Shown here piece after piece: positions 1 to 6,844 of a stretch of DNA of 8,089 nucleotides. The stretch is taken from positions 1-8,089 of the forward strand of contig JAGGWA010000170.1 in assembly GCA_021157745.1 (NCBI GenBank), read 5' to 3'. The translations under genes and the position numbers were made by a program. The stretch is from Thermoplasmata archaeon. Its GTDB lineage: Archaea > Thermoplasmatota > E2 > UBA202 > JdFR-43. How positions within the stretch are numbered: position 1 is the first letter of the stretch; every line of letters begins with the position of its first letter. The notes below the pieces were generated by a model. That model worked only from the letters and a program-made list of their open reading frames with translations. It was not told the origin of the DNA and searched no databases.

Positions 1-1486
1 CATCCATTATTGCGCCATCACCTGTGAAAAACTTTCCAAATCCATATTTACTCCAGTATTCCTCAACATATTTGTCATGAGCATTGTATAGACCTCGCAA
101 CATCGACGGCCATGGCCTTGTGATAACGAGATCACCTTTCTCACCAGGTTTGCATACTCCATGCTCATCTCTCACCTCTGCTTTTAATCCCGGAAACGGA
201 AACGTTGCGCTTCCAGGCTTAAGCTTTGTTATTCCTGGCAAAGGCGTTATAATGTGCATGCCCGTCTCTGTCATCCACCAGGTATCGACGATAGGACATC
301 GTTCCTTGCCTATAACACGATAATACCACAACCATGCTTCTGGATTTATTGGCTCACCCACGCTTCCAAGGAGGCGCAAGCTGCTTAAATCATGTTTATT
401 TGGCCATTCCTCTCCCCATTTCATAGCCATTCTTATTGCAGTTGGAGCAGTGTAAAGTATAGTAACTTTATACTTTTCTATGATCTCCCACCATCTGTCC
501 TTGCTTGGATAATCAGGGGCTCCCTCATATATTATGCTTGTAACTCCGTTAGCTAATGGTCCATAAACTATGTAGCTGTGTCCTGTAATCCATCCTATGT
601 CTGCTGTGCACCAGTAGACATCATCATCTTTAACATCGAATACCCATTTCATTGTAGTTGCAACTCCCACCATATATCCGCCTGTAGTATGCATCACTCC
701 TTTCGGCTTTCCTGTTGTTCCCGATGTATACATCAGGAAAAGCAAATCTTCGGCATCCATTTCTTCTGGCTTGCACTCTGCAGGCTGATCTTTCACCAAA
801 TCATGCCACCATACATCGCGACCTTCTTTCATATTGATTTCATTTCCAGCCCTTTTTACAACAATAACCTTCTTTATGTCCAAGCCTTCCAGCCCTTCAT
901 CTGTCTTGCTTTTATGATCCAGAATTTTACCACGCCTGTAATAGCCATCGCATGTTATGACATACTTTGCTCCCGCATCCTCAACGCGCTGACGAAGCGC
1001 CTCCGCGCTAAAACCAGCGAAGACAACGGAATGCGGCGCCCCGATGCGCGCTGCTGCAAGCATCGCTATTGGCAGCTCTGGAATCATTGGAAGATAGATG
1101 GAAATTATGTCTCCTTTCTTTACACCTATGCTTTTTAAGGCATTGGCAAATCTGTTTACTTCCTCGTACAACTGCTTGTATGTGAATTTCCTTACCTCTC
1201 CGTTCTCGCCCTCCCATATGTAAGCCAGCTTATCGCCTTTGCCACGCTCAATCCATCTATCGAGGCAGTTATAAGAAGCATTTAACTTGCCATTTATAAA
1301 CCATTTATAGTAAGGCTCATTAACTTCCAGAACTTTGTCCCATTTTTTAAACCAATCAATCATTTCTTCTGCTCTCCTCTCCCAGAATTTTATGTAGTCT
1401 TCGCCTTCTTTATAAACTTCCTCGCTTTTCACGTTTGCTTTTTCCCTAAACTCCTCCGGTGGTGGAAATATTTGCTGTTCTACCAT
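1..1486 (-). CDS. acs: Acetyl-CoA synthetase, AMP-forming (partial, 3' end outside window)
   Basis: This enzyme activates acetate with ATP and CoA to acetyl-CoA, AMP and pyrophosphate in the cytoplasm. The 495 visible codons translate without a stop and run off the left edge; the family is about 630-670 residues, so roughly the last 150 are missing, including the C-terminal domain with the regulatory lysine. Visible motifs: adenylate-forming loop [11 protein letters not shown] at residues 253-263, [10 protein letters not shown] at 296-305, [12 protein letters not shown] at 374-385, DTWWMTETG at 401-409 and TGD at 488-490. Trp404 matches the tryptophan that closes the small acetyl pocket in characterised Acs enzymes, so acetate is the likely substrate. 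The usual DTWWQTETGG reads [10 protein letters not shown] here. ATG 1486 is preferred over in-frame ATG 1507 because a TATA-like box lies about 25 bases upstream of 1486 and abuts 1507. Codons around 981-1060 are unusually GC-rich. Confidence 0.96.
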   Translation of the reverse strand, partial: MVEQQIFPPPEEFREKANVKSEEVYKEGEDYIKFWERRAEEMIDWFKKWDKVLEVNEPYYKWFINGKLNASYNCLDRWIERGKGDKLAYIWEGENGEVRKFTYKQLYEEVNRFANALKSIGVKKGDIISIYLPMIPELPIAMLAAARIGAPHSVVFAGFSAEALRQRVEDAGAKYVITCDGYYRRGKILDHKSKTDEGLEGLDIKKVIVVKRAGNEINMKEGRDVWWHDLVKDQPAECKPEEMDAEDLLFLMYTSGTTGKPKGVMHTTGGYMVGVATTMKWVFDVKDDDVYWCTADIGWITGHSYIVYGPLANGVTSIIYEGAPDYPSKDRWWEIIEKYKVTILYTAPTAIRMAMKWGEEWPNKHDLSSLRLLGSVGEPINPEAWLWYYRVIGKERCPIVDTWWMTETGMHIITPLPGITKLKPGSATFPFPGLKAEVRDEHGVCKPGEKGDLVITRPWPSMLRGLYNAHDKYVEEYWSKYGFGKFFTGDGAIMD

Positions 1487-1506
1487 ATGGCGGTATATAA
1501 AAACCA

Positions 1507-1514
1507 TACTTAAA
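1507..1514 (-). promoter_or_regulatory. TATA-like box of acs
   Basis: On the minus strand the sequence reads TTTAAGTA, preceded by the A-rich stretch ATAAAA that fits a TFB-recognition element. Its centre is about 25 bases upstream of the acs ATG at 1486, the spacing expected if transcription starts at the start codon (leaderless mRNA). No Shine-Dalgarno sequence precedes the ATG. Confidence 0.5.
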
Positions 1515-1536
1515 TTTTATTGATGGATGGGCAGCA

Positions 1537-1546
1537 ATATTTATTA
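1537..1546 (+). promoter_or_regulatory. TATA-like box of the secreted-protein gene
   Basis: The plus strand reads ATATTTATTA, centred about 25 bases upstream of ATG 1567, again the leaderless spacing. Together with the acs box it fills most of the 80-base divergent intergenic region; no other element is evident there. Confidence 0.5.
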
Positions 1547-1566
1547 CATCTGACAAAATTTAGAAT

Positions 1567-2556
1567 ATGAAAATAATCGTAGCAGTAATTGCAATTCTTA
1601 TTCTGCCCGTAGGCAATGCAATGGTTTTCATTGAATCCTTCGATGAGTCCGCTGCTCTAAACGATGCATTATTCGAGACATTTCAGAATGAGAGTATATG
1701 TTATGTTGTTTTTCCACCTCAAAATAATTTTTCGAATGACAGATTGCTTGAATACAATGCAACATATGGCGGGGCTTTTCTCGATGGCGGTTACAGAGTC
1801 ATCAGAAATGTTAGTGAGCTTGAAGACGCAATACATGAATGCATGGAAAGGAACAAAAGCATTGTTGTCAACATATCTGCAGAGTGGATGATTTGCCCAG
1901 CGAGAAAGGGACTCAGGATTGAGGTGAGCGTGAAAAGTGTTTCCAATTATGATGGCGTGCTCCGCATTTATATTATGGAAGTTAATTCAAGATGGAAAGA
2001 TGAACTTGGAAGAAAATACCATTTTTCATTTCTTGAATTTGCAAGCATCAAAAACATAAGTTTAAAAGGTGGCGAAGAATATTACACAAGCCTCATATGG
2101 AGTCCAATGGAAAATTATCCAGATGTAATAAAAAATAAAAACAATATAGCTGTCGTGGCTGCTATATTCAATAAAGAATGGCATGTTGGCTATGCTATCC
2201 CGCCGGATGAAAGACCATTTAAAGCTCATTATTTGGATGGCATAGCTTTTTACATTCCCGAAGATACTCCACCGTACATATCGATTGTTTACCCAAGAAG
2301 TGGGCATATATATGTTTTTGGAAGAGAGATAATGAAAATAAAAACGACGATAATAATCGGAGGAATCGTTGTAAAAATAAAAACATGGGATGACCATGGA
2401 ATTGAAAAAATTGAATTGTATAAGGATGGAAAATTTGTTAAAGAGCTTGAAAAAAATGAACTTGAATGGCATGGAATAGGTTATCATTCTCTTGAATTCA
2501 TAGCTTACGATGCTAACTCAATGGGCCATGATTCAATTAAAGCTTTTCTGATATAA
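1567..2556 (+). CDS. Secreted protein with degenerate thioredoxin-like region and C-terminal Ig-like domain
   Basis: Function is unknown. The 329-residue product starts with a signal peptide (hydrophobic residues 3-15, likely cleavage after PVGNA at residue 18) and has no later membrane anchor, so it is probably released or loosely surface-bound. Residues about 20-105 include FLDGGYRVI (71-79), which resembles the part after the cis-proline in thioredoxin-like proteins that I recall from Thermoplasmata, but no CxxC active site is present. Residues about 115-225 form a beta-rich segment with LRIYIMEVNSRW at 132-143. Residues about 235-329 look like an Ig-like domain: TPPYISIVYP, the tract TIIIGGIVVKIKTWDDHGIE and a final AYDANSMGHDSI. 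Seven N-x-S/T sequons occur (N41, N54, N64, N81, N96, N102, N163). The ATG is supported by an upstream TATA-like box. The gene converges on the metallo-hydrolase gene with a 9-base gap. The coding call is firm; the domain reading is inference from memory of related proteins. Confidence 0.85.
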   Translation: MKIIVAVIAILILPVGNAMVFIESFDESAALNDALFETFQNESICYVVFPPQNNFSNDRLLEYNATYGGAFLDGGYRVIRNVSELEDAIHECMERNKSIVVNISAEWMICPARKGLRIEVSVKSVSNYDGVLRIYIMEVNSRWKDELGRKYHFSFLEFASIKNISLKGGEEYYTSLIWSPMENYPDVIKNKNNIAVVAAIFNKEWHVGYAIPPDERPFKAHYLDGIAFYIPEDTPPYISIVYPRSGHIYVFGREIMKIKTTIIIGGIVVKIKTWDDHGIEKIELYKDGKFVKELEKNELEWHGIGYHSLEFIAYDANSMGHDSIKAFLI

Positions 2557-2559
2557 TTC

Positions 2560-2565
2560 AAAAAA
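2560..2565 (-). terminator. Possible oligo-T terminator after the metallo-hydrolase gene
   Basis: Six T residues on the minus strand directly follow the TGA stop of the 2566-3192 gene, within the 9-base gap between convergent genes. Archaeal termination commonly uses short T-runs without a hairpin, so this is plausible but weak. Confidence 0.3.
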
Positions 2566-3192
2566 TCAAATTTCTATTATTCTTCCTGCCCCTCCTTCCA
2601 TGTATTTCTCCGGATACAATTCCTTTATTTCCTTTTTATGCTGCGTGCAATGCGTTGGAACAATCATTTCCAGCGGTTCAAGAACCTCATATTCATTGAA
2701 GCCATGTAACCCGCCTATCAAAGCATATGGCTCTCCAAATTTTCTTGCTTCCTCCAGTATTCTTCTCACTCCAGGATGAGAACATCCAACCATAACAATT
2801 GCCTTTTTGCCATCCAAAATGACCATTGATTGTTCTATTCCTGCAAGCTCACCGGTTGAAAAAATATTATCATGTATTTTTGTGGCTTCTTTTATTGAAA
2901 CAACATTCTTTGCTTTTGGTTTATACGAAAAAGGCACATATATTGGCAATTCATTGTTCTGATTCAGCAATTCCCCAAGTCCTCCCGTGTGATCCCAATG
3001 GCCGTGTGATATAAAAATCTCTTTTATATCATTTGCATCTATGCTCATCTTTTCCATATTGGAAAGCAAAATATCTCCTCTCGCTCCCGTATCGAAGAGC
3101 AATTTAAAATCTTCTATATAGGCAGAAAAACCCCAGTCTGCTTTCATGTCATCTCTATAGGCAGTATTGTCATAAACTATCTTTATTTTCAT
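2566..3192 (-). CDS. Metallo-beta-lactamase-fold hydrolase, COG1237 type
   Basis: This is a 208-residue cytoplasmic metallo-hydrolase. The metal-binding motif is SHGHWDHTGG at residues 62-71 (His63, His65, Asp67, His68), followed by GCSHPG at 136-141 (His139), GGLHG at 160-164 (His163) and PTHCT at 179-183 (His181). GCSH, GGLH and THCT are characteristic of COG1237, whose members are often labelled 7,8-dihydropterin-6-methyl-4-(beta-D-ribofuranosyl)aminobenzene-5'-phosphate synthase. That label implies tetrahydromethanopterin synthesis but is weakly founded for most members, so I do not assign a substrate. The protein is shorter than many relatives (about 250-280), mainly between His68 and His139. 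It lies 29 bases after thiL on the same strand, and could be co-transcribed or use its own promoter. ATG 3192 fits the TATA-like box upstream. Confidence 0.9.
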   Translation of the reverse strand: MKIKIVYDNTAYRDDMKADWGFSAYIEDFKLLFDTGARGDILLSNMEKMSIDANDIKEIFISHGHWDHTGGLGELLNQNNELPIYVPFSYKPKAKNVVSIKEATKIHDNIFSTGELAGIEQSMVILDGKKAIVMVGCSHPGVRRILEEARKFGEPYALIGGLHGFNEYEVLEPLEMIVPTHCTQHKKEIKELYPEKYMEGGAGRIIEI

Positions 3193-3211
3193 GATGATTT
3201 ATATTGTAATC

Positions 3212-3219
3212 ATATTTAA
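3212..3219 (-). promoter_or_regulatory. TATA-like box between thiL and the metallo-hydrolase gene
   Basis: The minus strand reads TTAAATAT, centred about 23-24 bases upstream of ATG 3192. It lies just inside the 29-base gap after the thiL stop codon (3222-3224), so the downstream gene may be transcribed separately as well as by readthrough from thiL. Confidence 0.4.
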
Positions 3220-3221
3220 CA

Positions 3222-4112
3222 TTAAGCCAAAAAATGCTCGTATCCTTTGTTTTCTACCTCCATTATTTTTCCATTCTTTTCAATCAAAATTTTTTTCTCC
3301 TTAATGACATATCCAATTTTTTTGAAATCCATGTCAAACATGTCTTCATATTCTTCAGGCATTGTGAAAAGGAGTTCAAAATCACCGCCATGGTATAAAG
3401 CAAATTCCAAGGGCGAATCCATTTTTTTCGCTACCCCATCCACAGGAAGCCATTCCTCATGCAATAAAAAGCCCACGTTATTTATCTTAGAAAGTTGATG
3501 CAATGAAGATGCCAAACCGTCTGACAAATCCATGCAGCTTGTGACTACCTTTGCCTCAGCAAGCTTTCGCCCCTCTGTTATTCTTGGCTTTACATGCAAT
3601 AGTCTATCGAGATTGCCAACATACAAATTTGCTTCCTTTCCCAATGTTCCAGTAACATATACCGCATCTCCAGCTTTTGCCCCTTTTCTTGCCATATATT
3701 CATCCTTTTTTACTTTTCCAATCGCCGTTATTGAAATTGTGAGCAATGGTGATTCCTTTGTATCGCCTCCTACAAGCTTGCCCCCATATTCTTTCATGCA
3801 ATCTTCCATTCCATTCAAAATTCCATCAAAAAATTTTTTTTCCACGCTTCTTGGCATGCTTATTCCAGCCAAAATTGCTACTGGCATCGCTCCAGCTGAA
3901 GCCAAATCACTCAAATTCACGGCAATGCTGTACCATCCAATATAGTATGGTTTGCTCCCCTTCGGAAAATGGCTTCGCTCATTCATCATATCAGTTGTCA
4001 AAACAATGTATTCGTTACCATTATCCATGATGGCGCAATCATCCATTGGAATAGAAAATTTTTTTGTTAATTCCTCAACAAGTTTCCTTTCCCCCACTTC
4101 AGACAATTTCAT
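3222..4112 (-). CDS. thiL: Thiamine-monophosphate kinase
   Basis: ThiL phosphorylates thiamine monophosphate to thiamine diphosphate, the active cofactor, using ATP and Mg2+ in the cytoplasm. The 296-residue length is normal for this PurM/AIR-synthase-like family. Visible motifs: MKLSEVGER at the N-terminus, metal-binding MDDCA at residues 23-27, TTDMM at 39-43, NLSDLASAGA at 66-75, GGDT at 115-118, ARKGAKAGD at 141-149, MDLSDGL at 194-200 and GGDFELLFT at 242-250. The usual DDAA reads DDCA. ATG 4112 is chosen over the in-frame TTG at 4124 because it starts the family's conserved N-terminus and lies 22 bases from a TATA-like box. The metallo-hydrolase gene follows after 29 bases. Divergent from the M50 protease gene, with 45 bases between the start codons. 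No TPP riboswitch is visible in this short leader. Confidence 0.96.
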   Translation of the reverse strand: MKLSEVGERKLVEELTKKFSIPMDDCAIMDNGNEYIVLTTDMMNERSHFPKGSKPYYIGWYSIAVNLSDLASAGAMPVAILAGISMPRSVEKKFFDGILNGMEDCMKEYGGKLVGGDTKESPLLTISITAIGKVKKDEYMARKGAKAGDAVYVTGTLGKEANLYVGNLDRLLHVKPRITEGRKLAEAKVVTSCMDLSDGLASSLHQLSKINNVGFLLHEEWLPVDGVAKKMDSPLEFALYHGGDFELLFTMPEEYEDMFDMDFKKIGYVIKEKKILIEKNGKIMEVENKGYEHFLA

Positions 4113-4128
4113 AAAAATCAACAAAACA

Positions 4129-4139
4129 TTTATTATTAA
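4129..4139. promoter_or_regulatory. Shared bidirectional TATA-like box for thiL and the M50 protease gene
   Basis: The plus strand reads TTTATTATTAA and the minus strand TTAATAATAAA, so either strand resembles a box A element. The centre (4134) is 22 bases from the thiL ATG (4112) and 24 bases from the protease ATG (4158). A-rich flanks (CAAAACA on the plus strand, GCAAAGC on the minus strand) could act as TFB-recognition elements for either direction. It is the only A/T box in the 45-base spacer. Confidence 0.5.
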
Positions 4140-4157
4140 GCTTTGCTTCTTTCCCTA

Positions 4158-5273
4158 ATGGAATGGGAATCCTATCCGAGCGATGAAACACTTGAAATGC
4201 TCAAAGGCATTGTTTCCAAATATTTTAATGTATATGATGCAAGCCAGCAGGATGGCGTGATGGCATTTCATGTTGATGTTCCATTTGATAACCAAGTTCT
4301 GCAGCAAAAATTTGATATTTTGAGAGAGGAACTAAAAAAATACAACTTCATTCCGTTAATAAGAAAAAAGACTGGAGAATACATCATATTCCTCGTATAT
4401 CATAAAAGAAAGAAAGAGAAACCAGTATGGATAAACCTGTTGCTACTCGTGGCTACCATAATAACAACAACTTTGTCCGGCTCTTTGATGTTTTCTGAAG
4501 GCTGGAATGGAATGCTTGCATTGGAAAACATTTCAAAAGGCTTCATATTCTTTTCATTTCCTTTGCTCTCGATCTTAGGAATACATGAAATGGGGCATTT
4601 TTATGCTTCAAAAAAGCACAGGGTTGCTGCTTCCCTCCCATTTTTTATTCCTGTCCCGCCCAACAATGTTTTGCCTCTCGGCACCTTAGGAGCGGTAATA
4701 TCGACAAGGGAGCCAATTCCGGATAGAAAGGCTTTGTTTGATATTGGAATATCTGGCCCTTTGGCAGGCTTCATCGTTGCCATACCAGTTCTCATAATTG
4801 GCTTGCATCTGTCATCGCCAGTTCCCATCTCAAGCATTCCAAAAGGGACACCCTCTCTTGGCCCAAATCTACTGATGCTCGCCTTAATAAAACTGATGTT
4901 TCCTCATTTGCCATCCGACTACACAATAGATTTACATCCAACAGCCTTTGCAGGCTGGGTTGGCCTGGTTGTTACAGCCATAAATTTGCTTCCAGCAGGG
5001 CAGCTTGACGGCGGGCACATTGCGAGAGCTATTCTGAAAGAAAAGCACCTCTATGCCAGCTTCGCCGCCATTGCCATGCTTGCTGCCATATCCTTTCTTG
5101 GAAATGGGAGCTGGCTGTTCATGTTGCTCATAATCGTTTTTTTGATTGGCCCCGCTCATCCTCCAGCATTGAATGAGCTCATGCCTCTCGACAGATCTCG
5201 CATCCTTTTGGCAATCATAGCCATGGTTATATTTGCCCTTAGCTTCACTCCAATACCAATATATGCTTCATGA
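4158..5273 (+). CDS. Site-2-protease-like membrane metalloprotease (peptidase family M50, EGY-like)
   Basis: This is a 371-residue intramembrane zinc metalloprotease candidate. Residues 1-87 form a soluble domain, followed by about seven hydrophobic segments (near 89-111, 127-146, 191-217, 265-285, 297-314, 316-331, 347-367). The catalytic HExxH is HEMGH at 143-147 in the second segment, and the third zinc ligand is Asp284 in NLLPAGQLDGGH (276-287). LPLGTLGAVIS (172-182), PDRKALFDIGISGPLAG (188-204), HPPALN (334-339) and the ending LSFTPIPI (361-368) match the branch that includes plant chloroplast EGY proteases and many archaeal and cyanobacterial homologues. No PDZ or CBS domain is present. 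The substrate is unknown; such proteases cleave membrane-anchored regulators or remnant peptides. ATG 4158 is favoured over an in-frame TTG at 4143 because the TATA-like box lies 24 bases upstream. The 3' end overlaps the next gene by 6 bases, convergently. Confidence 0.93.
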   Translation: MEWESYPSDETLEMLKGIVSKYFNVYDASQQDGVMAFHVDVPFDNQVLQQKFDILREELKKYNFIPLIRKKTGEYIIFLVYHKRKKEKPVWINLLLLVATIITTTLSGSLMFSEGWNGMLALENISKGFIFFSFPLLSILGIHEMGHFYASKKHRVAASLPFFIPVPPNNVLPLGTLGAVISTREPIPDRKALFDIGISGPLAGFIVAIPVLIIGLHLSSPVPISSIPKGTPSLGPNLLMLALIKLMFPHLPSDYTIDLHPTAFAGWVGLVVTAINLLPAGQLDGGHIARAILKEKHLYASFAAIAMLAAISFLGNGSWLFMLLIIVFLIGPAHPPALNELMPLDRSRILLAIIAMVIFALSFTPIPIYAS

Positions 5274-6038
5274 TTCTATCATTGCCTTTTCTTCCTCCCG
5301 CCTTCTCCTCTCTTCTTCAACAGCCTTTTCATGCTCTATATTTCCTTTTCTTCCTTTTATCCTCTGCGACAACTGCTTTATCGCCTCCTCAGGCCCATAA
5401 CATATGAGTAAATCATTTCTTTTTATCAAAAGTTCCCCATTTGGAGCTCCAATGAACTTTTCTTTTCCGTTTTCCATTCTATATACTGCCAGCACTATAA
5501 TCCCTTCCTCATCGAGTTTTAGTTCCTTGAGCTTCTTGTTCTCGAGCCAGCTCCCTTTTTTCACTTTAAATTCTCCTATACAGTATCCTTTGCTCAGTCC
5601 CAACAATTGTTCATAGTCGTATACTCGCAGGCTTGTGAACTTTTCGAGCCCTTTCTTTATTATCCACCTAAGCCCTTTATCGACAAGCTTTGAGCGAGCA
5701 AAGAGGTATAGCAGGAGTAAGCCAACGATGAGCCATATTAAGCGTAATGTAGCTTCCTTTTGCGACTGCCCAATGAATGTTAAAACGAGAGTTGCTATGG
5801 CGGAAGCAACGCCCGCATTTCCTATGAAAATGAGCAATCTTATTATTTTCCTTCTTAAAGGGTGGGAAACAACATATTCTGATTCAGAAGTTGTGAATCC
5901 TGTTCCGGAAAAAGCGGATTGAGCTTGAAATGCTGCTGTCTCGCGCGATAACCCTGTCATTTCCAAGGCTACTGTTCCTATTCGTATGACTATTATCGAA
6001 AACAGAATAACAACCAGTAAGGAAATTAAGGCAATCAT
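5268..6038 (-). CDS. Membrane protein with channel-like N-terminus and TrkA-C (RCK_C) domain
   Basis: This 256-residue protein has three predicted membrane segments (about 1-22, 64-88, 98-115) and a cytoplasmic TrkA-C domain at about 150-230, the ligand-binding regulatory module of potassium channels and transporters. Between the first two membrane segments lies SAFSGTGFTTSESE (41-54), similar to the pore-loop filter of TrkH/KtrB transporters (…STTGFTT…), followed by HPLRRK (59-64). I recall this architecture as widespread in bacteria and archaea but without an established function. The last 20 or so residues are a Glu/Arg-rich charged tail (about 235-252). There is no NAD-binding RCK_N domain. 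Its ATG overlaps the nadK stop as ATGA, making it the last gene of the imp-nadK operon. Its stop overlaps that of the M50 protease gene within the palindrome TCATGA (5268-5273). A potassium- or ion-related role is inference. Confidence 0.85.
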   Translation of the reverse strand: MIALISLLVVILFSIIVIRIGTVALEMTGLSRETAAFQAQSAFSGTGFTTSESEYVVSHPLRRKIIRLLIFIGNAGVASAIATLVLTFIGQSQKEATLRLIWLIVGLLLLYLFARSKLVDKGLRWIIKKGLEKFTSLRVYDYEQLLGLSKGYCIGEFKVKKGSWLENKKLKELKLDEEGIIVLAVYRMENGKEKFIGAPNGELLIKRNDLLICYGPEEAIKQLSQRIKGRKGNIEHEKAVEEERRRREEEKAMIES

Positions 6039-6844
6039 TTTATTTCAGGCATTCTAAAGCTCAGCTTTTTATAAAGCCTGCTATAAAATGTGTTTTTCAA
6101 TTTGATGAACCTTGCTATATTCTCCGATTTTTTTATTTCAAGCATATCTCCTGGCTTGAAATCATATTCGCTTATTCCATCTATCGCTATTTTTGATGGT
6201 TTATCAACTCCTATTCCAATTTTTTTATCTGCTGGCATTACTAAAGGCGACGCAATGTGGCGGAATGGCGCCAGTGGAGCGACAATAAAAACCTGCAATG
6301 TCGGATCAACTATGGGCCCGCCAACAGATAAAGCATAGCTTGTTGAGCCCATTGGTGTTGAGATTATCAATCCATCTCCGTATATGTTTTCTGCAAGCTC
6401 TCCATCTATATGCAGTTTTGTCATCAGCAGCTTTCCTATATTTGATACATGAAGGACTACCTCGTTGGCAGCATCTTCTAAACGTGAGCCATTTAAATAT
6501 GGAGCAATTTTTATCCTTTCTTCTATAAAATATTCTCCTTCAAGGACTTTTTTCATTCCCTCTATTGCATTATTGGCGTCTATCTCAGCAAGGAAGCCAA
6601 TTCTGCCAGTATTTATTGAAAAAATTGGTTTCGTTGTGTGCTGTAGCGTGAGCAATATTGTTCCATCCCCTCCTATAACAACGATTTTATCTGCCTCTTT
6701 TCCTATCTCCTCTATGCTGTATCCATCTTCGCCAAGGTACTCAGCGAGTTTTTTTTCAATCATCGCATCATTAAGCAAATCATATATTTCCTTTCCTATA
6801 TGGAATGATTTTTCATCTGGCTTACATATTATTCCCCATTTCAT
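6035..6844 (-). CDS. nadK: NAD kinase
   Basis: NAD kinase phosphorylates the 2' hydroxyl of the adenosine ribose of NAD to make NADP, using ATP and in some archaea polyphosphate, in the cytoplasm. The 269 residues are typical. Diagnostic motifs: GGDGT at residues 58-62, NTGRIGFLAE at 78-87, NE at 127-128, YGDGLIISTPMGSTSYALS (155-173) continuing with VGGPIVDP, and IDGISEYDFKPGD at 221-233. All the key acidic and glycine residues appear intact. Its ATG overlaps the phosphatase stop codon as ATGA, and GGGGAG ends about 6 bases upstream inside the phosphatase gene as a possible ribosome-binding site. Its own TGA overlaps the ATG of the TrkA-C-domain gene in the same way. Phosphatase then kinase is the same order as the domains in the fused enzyme MJ0917, so the pair may jointly set the NAD/NADP balance. 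Confidence 0.96.
   Translation of the reverse strand: MKWGIICKPDEKSFHIGKEIYDLLNDAMIEKKLAEYLGEDGYSIEEIGKEADKIVVIGGDGTILLTLQHTTKPIFSINTGRIGFLAEIDANNAIEGMKKVLEGEYFIEERIKIAPYLNGSRLEDAANEVVLHVSNIGKLLMTKLHIDGELAENIYGDGLIISTPMGSTSYALSVGGPIVDPTLQVFIVAPLAPFRHIASPLVMPADKKIGIGVDKPSKIAIDGISEYDFKPGDMLEIKKSENIARFIKLKNTFYSRLYKKLSFRMPEIK

Noticed and set aside
578..1138. A 186-codon open frame on the plus strand within acs
   Set aside because: It is antisense to the strongly conserved Acs core motifs and its translation is Cys/His-rich with no recognisable domain, typical of a shadow frame.
1483..1490. Perfect palindrome CCATATGG spanning the acs start codon
   Set aside because: At eight bases it is easily due to chance and is not repeated at other starts in the window.
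1487..1507. In-frame upstream ATG at 1507 for acs
   Set aside because: It abuts the TATA-like box 1507-1514 and has no A/T box at the right distance of its own; the added residues MVFIYRH are not family-like.
2062..2487. A 141-codon minus-strand open frame within the secreted-protein gene
   Set aside because: It is antisense to the signal-peptide-bearing gene, has no promoter-like box noticed upstream, and its Phe/Tyr/Ser-rich translation reflects A/T-rich complementary codons.
3532..3945. Plus-strand open frames of 137 and 94 codons within thiL
   Set aside because: They lie opposite conserved ThiL motifs (NLSDL, GGDT, MDLSDGL) and match no family.
3222..4112. Possible link of thiL to a TPP riboswitch or a thi operon
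   Set aside because: The thiL start is only 45 bases from the divergent start codon, leaving no room for a riboswitch, and no other thiamine gene is in the window.
4113..4124. TTG start for thiL at 4124
   Set aside because: It adds only four residues before the conserved MKLSEVGE start and sits too close to the TATA-like box.
4143..4157. TTG start for the M50 protease at 4143
   Set aside because: It is only 9 bases from the centre of the TATA-like box; ATG 4158 has the expected 24-base spacing.
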